Source: Betaproteobacteria bacterium
Lineage (GTDB): Bacteria; Pseudomonadota; Gammaproteobacteria; Burkholderiales; Nitrosomonadaceae
DNA: 5,182 bases
NCBI GenBank assembly: GCA_022601315.1
Contig: JAHZIU010000073.1
Location: 1-5,182, forward strand
Direction of reading: 5' to 3'
Below are positions 1 to 5,182 of the stretch, one piece after another. The notes below the pieces were generated by a model. The model was given only the letters and a program-made list of their open reading frames with translations, was not told the DNA's origin and searched no databases. The number at the start of each line of letters is the position of its first letter. Position 1 is the stretch's first letter. Made by a program: the position numbers and the translations under genes.

Positions 1-39
1 CTATTTTTGAAATATCTAAGATAAAAAGAGGTAGTTAAC
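1..39 (+). other. Upstream flank of nuoK, possibly the last codons of nuoJ
   Basis: This short stretch lies before the nuoK start. All three forward frames reach a stop within it: TGA at 8-10 and TAA at 17-19 in one frame, TAA at 22-24 in the nuoK frame, and TAA at 36-38 in the third. In bacterial complex I operons the gene before nuoK is normally nuoJ, so its 3' end may lie here or just outside the window. Fewer than 13 codons are available, and I cannot recognise NuoJ sequence or choose the frame. The 3' part holds the nuoK ribosome binding site. Confidence 0.3.
27..31 (+). promoter_or_regulatory. Shine-Dalgarno sequence for nuoK
   Basis: AGAGG lies 8 nt before the TTG codon at 40, which is good spacing for a ribosome binding site. 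It matters because it supports a TTG start for nuoK. The nuoK frame is closed upstream by TAA at 22-24, with no ATG or GTG between that stop and the TTG. Confidence 0.7.
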
Positions 40-345
40 TTGGTATCGTTATCCCATTATCTGGTACTTGGTGCGATTTTGTTTGCTATCGGTATTGTTG
101 GAATTTTTCTGAATAGAAAAAATGTAATTATTATACTGATGTCCATCGAACTGATGCTGCTGGCAGTGAATATGAATTTCGTTGCGTTTTCGTATTATTT
201 GCAAGATATATCTGGGCAAATTTTCGTATTCTTTATTCTAACGGTGGCCGCAGCTGAAGCTGCGATTGGATTAGCAATACTAGTCGTGTTATTTCGTAAT
301 CTTCGAACAATTAATGTTGATGACCTGGACAAACTCAAAGGTTAA
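40..345 (+). CDS. nuoK: NADH-quinone oxidoreductase subunit K (NuoK)
   Basis: NuoK is a small membrane subunit of respiratory complex I, homologous to mitochondrial ND4L and to MrpC. It sits in the inner membrane between NuoJ and NuoN and belongs to the hydrophilic axis that carries conformational or charge coupling from the quinone site to the antiporter subunits. The 101-residue product has the usual length and three hydrophobic helices at about residues 5-23, 29-48 and 60-85. The two family glutamates are present: Glu37 in the IELMLLAVN motif and Glu73 in the [11 protein letters not shown] motif, matching E. coli Glu36 and Glu72. The start is TTG. This follows from the in-frame TAA at 22-24, the AGAGG 8 nt upstream, and the expected N-terminal residues following directly ([10 protein letters not shown]). 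nuoL follows after 64 nt on the same strand, as in a standard nuo operon. Identification is secure. Confidence 0.97.
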   Translation: MVSLSHYLVLGAILFAIGIVGIFLNRKNVIIILMSIELMLLAVNMNFVAFSYYLQDISGQIFVFFILTVAAAEAAIGLAILVVLFRNLRTINVDDLDKLKG

Positions 346-409
346 GACAATCAAGTAAAGAAGTAGAAGAGATTGAGCACACATATCTGACATGAGACTA
401 TAGAACGAG
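346..409 (+). other. nuoK-nuoL intergenic spacer
   Basis: This 64-nt AT-rich gap has no recognisable terminator. TATAGA at 399-404 resembles a -10 box, but the nearest -35-like hexamer, TTGAGC at 373-378, is 20 nt away. Transcription would also start at or after the nuoL ATG, so I do not call a promoter. A four-codon reading frame (ATG AGA CTA TAG, 392-403) ends 6 nt before the nuoL start. nuoL lacks a well-spaced purine-rich ribosome binding site: the nearest purine runs are GAACGAG, directly abutting the ATG, and ATGAGA, 12 nt away. Confidence 0.6.
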
Positions 410-2359
410 ATGCAAACACTTTATTTACTGGTGCCACTCGCACCGTTGTTAGGCGCACTCATAGCCGGATTATTTGGTCGTTTCATTGGTACCACATGGA
501 GTCATCGTGTGACCATATCACTGGTATTTGTTTCTCTAATTGCATCCATCATTATTTTTATGGATGTGTTAGAGGGCAATGTATTTAATGGTAGCGTTTA
601 TACATGGTTGGTTACAGGCAATACCACCTTTGAAATTGGTTTTCTGATTGATCAGCTATCCGCAACGATGATGGTAGTCGTTAGCCTGGTTTCATTAATG
701 GTGCATATCTATACCATTGGGTATATGAAAGGCGACCCTGGTTACCAGCGCTTCTTTTGCTATATCTCATTGTTTACCTTCTCAATGATGATGCTGGTGA
801 TGGCAAATAACTTCCTGCAATTATTTTTTGGTTGGGAAGCTGTGGGCTTGGTTTCTTACTTGTTGATTGGATTCTGGTATACCCGTCCTACAGCCATCTA
901 CGCCAATATGAAAGCGTTTCTGGTTAATCGTGTTGGTGATTTTGGGTTTTTACTTGGGATAGCGTTAGTGTTGATGCATTTTGGCTCGCTTGATTACGCG
1001 ACAGTTTTTGCGCAGGCACCTAGTATGGCGAATGAAACTGTTGAGTTAATACCCGGTATGTCTTGGCTGGTTATTACAGTCATCTGCATATTGTTGTTCA
1101 TCGGTGCCATGGGTAAATCAGCACAGTTTCCATTGCATGTGTGGTTACCGGACTCAATGGAAGGCCCCACACCCATCTCGGCCTTAATACATGCGGCGAC
1201 AATGGTGACAGCAGGCATATTTATGGTGGCACGTATGTCACCTTTGTTTGAGTTGTCAGACACAGCACTTTCAACCATCTTAGTGATTGGTGGCATTACA
1301 ACACTATTTATGGCGCTTGTTGCTGTCGTGCAAAACGATATTAAGCGTGTTGTTGCTTATTCCACGCTCTCACAGTTAGGTTATATGACTGTTGCGCTCG
1401 GCGCCTCGGCCTACTCCGCTGCAATTTTCCATTTGATGACTCATGCCTTCTTTAAAGCAGTTTTGTTCCTAGGTGCCGGTTCTGTGATCATTGCCATGCA
1501 TCATGAACAAAATATGCAAAAAATGGGTGGTTTGAAAAAATATATGCCCATTACTTATTGGACAATGTTTATTGCAGCCGTAGCCAGTGCTGGGGTACCT
1601 GGGTTCTCCGGATTCTTTTCGAAAGATGCCATTATTGAGGCTGTTGGATTTGCGAGTATTCCCGGCGCAGAATTTGCTTATTACTGCGTACTGATTACTG
1701 TATTTGTGACGGCCTTGTATACTTTCAGGTTAATTTTCATGACTTTTCATGGGCAACCGAGAATGGATACGCATACCAAAGATCATCTGCATGAATCGCC
1801 ATGGGTCGTCACTGTGCCATTGGTTATTCTGGCAATACCAACGGTTGCTGCCGGATGGTTTATAGGTCCAATCGTATTCGGGGATTATTTTAACAATGTA
1901 ATCCATGTATTGCCTGAGCATGACGCCATCGTGAAACTGGGTGCAGAGTTCACAGGTGTGTTCGGCATGATGGTGCACGCGTTGTCAACTGCGCCATTTT
2001 GGTTATCCGTGGCTGGAATTTTTACAGCATGGTATTTGTATACGGTAAGAACCGATATTCCAGGAAAGATAAAATCTCGATGCGGTCCAATTTATACATT
2101 GCTTGACCGGAAATATTATATTGATGAGTTGTATTCATGGTTGTTTGCAGGGGGGACACGTGCGTTGGGCACGGGGTTATGGAAGTACGGCGATATTAAA
2201 TTGATTGATGGTTTCTTTGTCAATGGTGCAGCACGCGTTGTTGCATGGACAGCGATGTTAGTGAGGCGTTTCCAAACAGGTTACATCTATCACTATGCAT
2301 TTACCATGATCGTCGGTGTATTTGCCATCTTGACAATTTGGTTGTATCAATTCTATTGA
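410..2359 (+). CDS. nuoL: NADH-quinone oxidoreductase subunit L (NuoL)
   Basis: NuoL is the most distal antiporter-like proton-pumping subunit of complex I in the inner membrane, homologous to ND5 and MrpA. The 649-residue product starts with the typical MQTLYLLVPLAPLLGA. Conserved proton-path residues are all visible: Glu143 in GWEAVGLVSYLL (TM5), Asp177, Lys236 in MGKSAQFPLH (TM7), His243, His261 in the SALIHAATMV segment, Lys312, His341 and His345, Lys349 in HAFFKA, and Lys405 in GFFSKD (TM12). After the antiporter core, about residues 545-605 are relatively polar and should form the long lateral helix that runs along NuoM and NuoN. A last hydrophobic helix at about 627-647 anchors it. The protein is somewhat longer than E. 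coli NuoL (613 residues), as other proteobacterial forms are. The frame is closed upstream by TAG at 401-403, so ATG at 410 is the only reasonable start. No frameshift or lost key residue is seen. Confidence 0.98.
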   Translation: MQTLYLLVPLAPLLGALIAGLFGRFIGTTWSHRVTISLVFVSLIASIIIFMDVLEGNVFNGSVYTWLVTGNTTFEIGFLIDQLSATMMVVVSLVSLMVHIYTIGYMKGDPGYQRFFCYISLFTFSMMMLVMANNFLQLFFGWEAVGLVSYLLIGFWYTRPTAIYANMKAFLVNRVGDFGFLLGIALVLMHFGSLDYATVFAQAPSMANETVELIPGMSWLVITVICILLFIGAMGKSAQFPLHVWLPDSMEGPTPISALIHAATMVTAGIFMVARMSPLFELSDTALSTILVIGGITTLFMALVAVVQNDIKRVVAYSTLSQLGYMTVALGASAYSAAIFHLMTHAFFKAVLFLGAGSVIIAMHHEQNMQKMGGLKKYMPITYWTMFIAAVASAGVPGFSGFFSKDAIIEAVGFASIPGAEFAYYCVLITVFVTALYTFRLIFMTFHGQPRMDTHTKDHLHESPWVVTVPLVILAIPTVAAGWFIGPIVFGDYFNNVIHVLPEHDAIVKLGAEFTGVFGMMVHALSTAPFWLSVAGIFTAWYLYTVRTDIPGKIKSRCGPIYTLLDRKYYIDELYSWLFAGGTRALGTGLWKYGDIKLIDGFFVNGAARVVAWTAMLVRRFQTGYIYHYAFTMIVGVFAILTIWLYQFY

Positions 2360-2420
2360 ATAGATTTGTGTGCATCTAATTTTCAATGCTGAAATAACTA
2401 ATAAATAAAACGGAATAAAC
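2360..2420 (+). other. nuoL-nuoM intergenic spacer with two weak hairpins
   Basis: This 61-nt AT-rich gap holds two small inverted repeats. TAGAT/ATCTA (2361-2365 with 2374-2378) encloses an 8-nt loop, and TTTCA/TGAAA (2381-2385 with 2390-2394) encloses the loop ATGC. Both stems are only 5 bp and AT-rich, and neither is followed by a run of T, so they do not look like intrinsic terminators. I see no well-spaced -35/-10 pair. The 3' end carries the weak nuoM ribosome binding site. Confidence 0.5.
2412..2414 (+). promoter_or_regulatory. Weak Shine-Dalgarno sequence for nuoM
   Basis: GGA, within ACGGAA, lies 6 nt before the ATG at 2421. It is a short match with good spacing. The nuoM frame is closed by TAA at 2406-2408, so this is the only place a nuoM ribosome binding site could act on a start at the observed N-terminus. 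Confidence 0.45.
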
Positions 2421-3905
2421 ATGCTGTTTGGTTTTCCACTATTAAGTTTAATTATTTGGCTGCCAATTATTGTTGGTGTAGCCGTATTTGCTACCGGGGG
2501 TGATCGCAACGCGCAGCTCGCACGCTTAATTGCGTTTGCTGGGTCAATTTTGGGATTTTTGGTGGCAATTCCGCTGTATACAGGTTTTGATTCGACTGCG
2601 AGTGCTATGCAATTTGTTGAGCATCGTGCCTGGATTGAACGTTTTAACATTAACTATCATTTAGGTGTTGATGGAATTTCAATGCCTTTGATATTACTGA
2701 ATTGCTTTATTACACCACTGGTAGTAATTGCCGGTTGGAAAGTTATTCAAGAACGTGTTTCCCAGTATATGGGCGCGTTCTTAATTATGTCTGGCGTTGT
2801 CAATGGTGTTTTTGCGTCACTTGATGCAATTTTGTTTTACGTTTTCTGGGAAGCATCGTTAATACCTATGTTTTTGATCATAGGTATTTGGGGCGGCCCC
2901 AATCGTGTTTATGCAGCGATTAAATTCTTCTTATACACGTTGTTGGGTTCATTACTGATGCTGATTGCATTTATTTATCTTTACCAGACTTCCGGCGGTA
3001 GTTTCTCGATAGAGGATTATCATCAGTTGCCGATTGCATTTACACCGCAAATACTTATATTTATTGCTTTCTTGCTGGCTTTCGCAGTAAAAGTGCCTAT
3101 GTGGCCTGTACACACCTGGTTGCCGGACGCTCACGTGGAGGCGCCCACAGGTGGTTCAGTATTGTTAGCTGCGATATTGCTTAAATTAGGTGGCTATGGG
3201 TTCTTGCGTTTTTCCATGCCAATAACGCCTGATGCCAGTGAATACCTGGCAGGAATGATGATCGCGCTGTCATTGATCGCAGTGGTATATATCGGGTTGA
3301 TCGCATTAATGCAGGCAGATATGAAAAAGCTCATCGCTTACTCTTCAGTGGCGCATATGGGCTTTGTGACGCTGGGCTTTTTCCTGTTTAATGCCTATGG
3401 CGTAGAAGGTGCGATGGTACAGATGATTTCTCATGGGTTTATTTCTGCTGCCATGTTCTTGTGTGTTGGCGTGCTATATGACAGATTGCACTCACGCCAG
3501 ATTGCTGATTATGGTGGTGTTGTGAACAAGATGCCTGTGTTTGCTGCGTTCTTTATGTTATTTGCAATGGCAAATGCTGGTTTGCCCGGGACAAGTGGGT
3601 TTGTCGGTGAATTTATGGTGATTATGGGTGCTGTTGAAGTCAATTTCTGGTATGCGTTCCTGGCAGCAACAACACTGATTTTTGGTGCGGCTTATACACT
3701 TTGGATGTATAAACGCGTTATTTTTGGCGCGGTAGCGAATCCGGCAGTTGAGGCGCTGGAAGACATCTCTAGACGCGAATTTGCATTATTAGCCATTTTG
3801 GCCATTGCGGTTTTATGGATTGGTGTTTATCCCTATCCCGTTACTGAAGTAATGCATACTACAATAGATAACTTGCTCGCGCATGTCAATCAAAGCAAAT
3901 TGTGA
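2421..3905 (+). CDS. nuoM: NADH-quinone oxidoreductase subunit M (NuoM)
   Basis: NuoM is the middle antiporter-like proton-translocating subunit of complex I, homologous to ND4 and MrpD, lying between NuoL and NuoN in the inner membrane. The 494-residue product is close to the family norm (E. coli 509) and hydrophobic throughout, consistent with 14 transmembrane helices. Key residues are present: Glu143 in FWEASLIPMF (TM5), Lys224 in FAVKVPMWPVH (TM7), His231, the signature WLPDAHVEAPT at 233-243, Lys255 in ILLKLGGYG (TM8), the KKLIAYSSVAHMGF block at 302-315, His338, and Glu397 in GFVGEF (TM12). In NuoM the TM12 position is a glutamate where NuoL and NuoN have lysine, and that holds here. 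In-frame TAA at 2406-2408 fixes ATG at 2421 as the start. It is followed by nuoN after 48 nt and is probably cotranscribed with it. No defect is seen. Confidence 0.98.
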   Translation: MLFGFPLLSLIIWLPIIVGVAVFATGGDRNAQLARLIAFAGSILGFLVAIPLYTGFDSTASAMQFVEHRAWIERFNINYHLGVDGISMPLILLNCFITPLVVIAGWKVIQERVSQYMGAFLIMSGVVNGVFASLDAILFYVFWEASLIPMFLIIGIWGGPNRVYAAIKFFLYTLLGSLLMLIAFIYLYQTSGGSFSIEDYHQLPIAFTPQILIFIAFLLAFAVKVPMWPVHTWLPDAHVEAPTGGSVLLAAILLKLGGYGFLRFSMPITPDASEYLAGMMIALSLIAVVYIGLIALMQADMKKLIAYSSVAHMGFVTLGFFLFNAYGVEGAMVQMISHGFISAAMFLCVGVLYDRLHSRQIADYGGVVNKMPVFAAFFMLFAMANAGLPGTSGFVGEFMVIMGAVEVNFWYAFLAATTLIFGAAYTLWMYKRVIFGAVANPAVEALEDISRREFALLAILAIAVLWIGVYPYPVTEVMHTTIDNLLAHVNQSKL

Positions 3906-3929
3906 TTAAGTGATTCAGGAATTGTGATT
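3898..3929 (+). repeat. Pair of 10-bp direct repeats spanning the nuoM stop and the spacer
   Basis: AATTGTGATT occurs at 3898-3907, covering the last nuoM codons and its TGA, and again at 3920-3929 in the spacer, 22 nt downstream. The core GTGATT appears a third time at 3910-3915. A related 7-mer, GATTAAG, occurs at 3904-3910 and again at 3942-3948, just before nuoN. The sequences between the copies do not align well, so a simple recent tandem duplication is not obvious. No function can be assigned; chance in AT-rich DNA or an old slippage event would explain it. Confidence 0.5.
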
Positions 3930-3939
3930 TCTCGATATT

Positions 3940-3943
3940 AGGA
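3940..3943 (+). promoter_or_regulatory. Probable Shine-Dalgarno sequence for nuoN
   Basis: AGGA lies 10 nt before the ATG at 3954, slightly long spacing but usable. The nuoN frame is closed by TAG at 3939-3941, which overlaps this site, so no start further upstream is possible. Confidence 0.5.
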
Positions 3944-3953
3944 TTAAGAATTA

Positions 3954-5182
3954 ATGAATTTTATACCACCCGATTTTGCACCAGCTTACGCTGAAATATT
4001 TATGCTAGTCATGGTGTGTGTGGTAATGCTGGCTGATCTTGTGGCAGGTGAAAAGAGACGCTATGTCCCTTATGTGTTAACACAGGCAGCACTGCTTGGC
4101 TGTGCATTGATTACGTTTGTAACTTTCTCAGCAGAAACAAGCCTTACCTTCTCCGGCATGTACGTTGATGATGCCATGGCCGATATTCTGAAATTAATGG
4201 TGTATGGCACAGTGTCTGCAATGCTTATTTATTCGCACACGTATGTGACTGATCGCGGCATGTTGAGCGGGGAATACTTTAGTTTGATATTGTTTGCCAC
4301 CTTGGGCATGATGGTGATGATATCAGCCAGTCATTTTTTGACACTGTATATCGGACTTGAACTGCTCTCCTTGTCTCTTTATGCATTAGTTGCGTTACGC
4401 CGGGATTCACTAATGGCAACAGAAGCAGCGATGAAGTTTTTTGTGCTCGGCGCATTGGCTTCAGGGTTCCTGCTTTATGGTATGTCAATGGTTTATGGTG
4501 CAACAGGGTCTCTACATGTTGCCCAGGTATCAGAGGTAATACAGAGCGGTGTTAGCAGCCATGAAGTACTCGTTGTAGGATTGGTATTTATTGTTGCAGG
4601 TATTAGTTTCAAACTCAGTGCAGCGCCATTTCACATGTGGGCACCCGATGTTTATCAAGGGGCACCAACAGCGATCACTCTGTTTATTGGTTCAGCGCCA
4701 AAACTGGCAGCATTTGGCTTTGTAATGCGACTGTTAGTGGAAGGAATGGGCGAGATGGTTGCAGATTGGCAGGGAATGCTTGTCATTCTGGCGGTCATGT
4801 CAATGGCGGTGGGTAACATAGCAGCTATTGCACAAACAAATATCAAACGTATGTTAGCCTATTCCACTATTTCACATATGGGGTTTTTGATACTTGGTTT
4901 TATCAGCGCCGACTGGAATGGTTATAGTTCAGCGTTATTTTATGTCTTTGCGTATGTGTTGATGACGCTGGGTACTTTTGCAATGATCATGTTGTTATGC
5001 CGCAATGGGTTCGAAGCAGAGAATATTAGCGACTTCAAAGGGCTCAATAAAAGAAACTCATGGTATGCATTTATTGGGTTACTGCTGATGCTGTCACTGG
5101 CAGGTATACCGCCTTTAATTGGGTTTTATGCCAAACTTGCTGTGTTACAAGCAGTCGTTAATGCAGGCTTTATTTGGATTGC
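3954..5182 (+). CDS. nuoN: NADH-quinone oxidoreductase subunit N (NuoN), 3' end outside the window
   Basis: NuoN is the antiporter-like proton-translocating subunit nearest the quinone module, homologous to ND2, and contacts NuoK and NuoM in the inner membrane. The frame stays open from ATG at 3954 to the window edge, giving 409 residues. Family members are about 480-500 long, so roughly the last two transmembrane helices are missing. Conserved residues seen are Glu136 in [16 protein letters not shown] (TM5), Glu157 and Lys161 in ATEAAMKFF, Lys220 in the [15 protein letters not shown] block (TM7), Lys250 in GSAPKLAAF (TM8), the [14 protein letters not shown] block at 298-311, and Lys394 in IGFYAKL (TM12). 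These match E. coli Glu133, Glu154, Lys158, Lys217, Lys247 and Lys395. The start follows from the in-frame TAG at 3939-3941 and the typical N-terminus with an acidic [10 protein letters not shown] segment. The truncation comes from the window boundary and is no sign of a pseudogene. Confidence 0.97.
   Translation, partial: MNFIPPDFAPAYAEIFMLVMVCVVMLADLVAGEKRRYVPYVLTQAALLGCALITFVTFSAETSLTFSGMYVDDAMADILKLMVYGTVSAMLIYSHTYVTDRGMLSGEYFSLILFATLGMMVMISASHFLTLYIGLELLSLSLYALVALRRDSLMATEAAMKFFVLGALASGFLLYGMSMVYGATGSLHVAQVSEVIQSGVSSHEVLVVGLVFIVAGISFKLSAAPFHMWAPDVYQGAPTAITLFIGSAPKLAAFGFVMRLLVEGMGEMVADWQGMLVILAVMSMAVGNIAAIAQTNIKRMLAYSTISHMGFLILGFISADWNGYSSALFYVFAYVLMTLGTFAMIMLLCRNGFEAENISDFKGLNKRNSWYAFIGLLLMLSLAGIPPLIGFYAKLAVLQAVVNAGFIWI

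Noticed and set aside
373..404. Possible internal promoter before nuoL (TTGAGC and TATAGA)
   Set aside because: The 20-nt spacing is too long for a standard promoter, and the start of transcription would fall at or after the nuoL ATG.
994..1296. 100-codon reading frame on the - strand inside nuoL
   Set aside because: It lies wholly within nuoL, has no family resemblance, and reads as the reverse shadow of conserved membrane-helix codons.
1730..1978. 82-codon reading frame on the - strand, rich in His and Trp
   Set aside because: It is opposite the nuoL C-terminal region. Its composition reflects the antisense of CAT/ATG-rich nuoL codons, and no domain is recognisable.
2386..2397. Mini-frame ATG CTG AAA TAA in the nuoL-nuoM spacer
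   Set aside because: It has four codons including the stop, no ribosome binding site, and lies 23 nt before nuoM; it is expected by chance in AT-rich DNA.
2258..2650. 130-codon reading frame on the - strand spanning the nuoL-nuoM junction
   Set aside because: It overlaps both real genes and the spacer. It shows no recognisable domain and is far less credible than the two conserved sense genes.
2952..3134. 60-codon reading frame on the - strand inside nuoM
   Set aside because: It is short, fully antisense to nuoM, and shows no features of its own.
3924..3941. Mini-frame starting with GTG in the nuoM-nuoN spacer, preceded by AGGA
   Set aside because: AGGA is only 3 nt from the GTG, too close for initiation, and the frame stops after five codons.
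4279..4846. Two - strand reading frames (4279-4503 and 4655-4846) opposite nuoN
   Set aside because: Both are antisense to the conserved nuoN coding sequence and have no recognisable product.
3954..5182. nuoN as a truncated gene
   Set aside because: The frame is open to the last base of the window and all checked key residues are intact, so the missing end is an edge effect.

Overview
The window is a contiguous stretch of a bacterial respiratory complex I operon (type I NADH:quinone oxidoreductase). It covers the distal membrane-arm genes nuoK, nuoL, nuoM and the first part of nuoN, all on the + strand in the canonical order. The protein style, meaning the NuoK ending in DDLDKLKG, a 649-residue NuoL and a 494-residue NuoM, together with moderately AT-leaning DNA, suggests a betaproteobacterium. 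A Nitrosomonadales-like lineage would fit, but this is an impression from protein style and not a database match.

Layout: positions 1-39 are the end of the upstream region, probably just after or at the very end of nuoJ. nuoK (40-345) begins with TTG behind a clear Shine-Dalgarno sequence. A 64-nt spacer leads to nuoL (410-2359), a 61-nt spacer to nuoM (2421-3905), and a 48-nt spacer to nuoN (3954 to the window edge, stop codon outside). No gap exceeds 300 bases. No RNA gene, insertion sequence, CRISPR array, convincing internal promoter or intrinsic terminator is visible.

How the genes work together: NuoL, NuoM and NuoN are the three antiporter-like proton-translocating subunits. Each carries the expected TM5 glutamate, TM7 lysine and central lysine, plus a TM12 lysine or, in NuoM, a glutamate. 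NuoK is a small three-helix subunit with the two membrane glutamates that link the antiporter chain to the quinone-proximal part of the complex. All key residues I could check are present, so the enzyme looks functional.

This is an ordinary core-metabolism region. I looked for an embedded or undescribed system and found none. The remaining observations are small spacer-level details of low interest.
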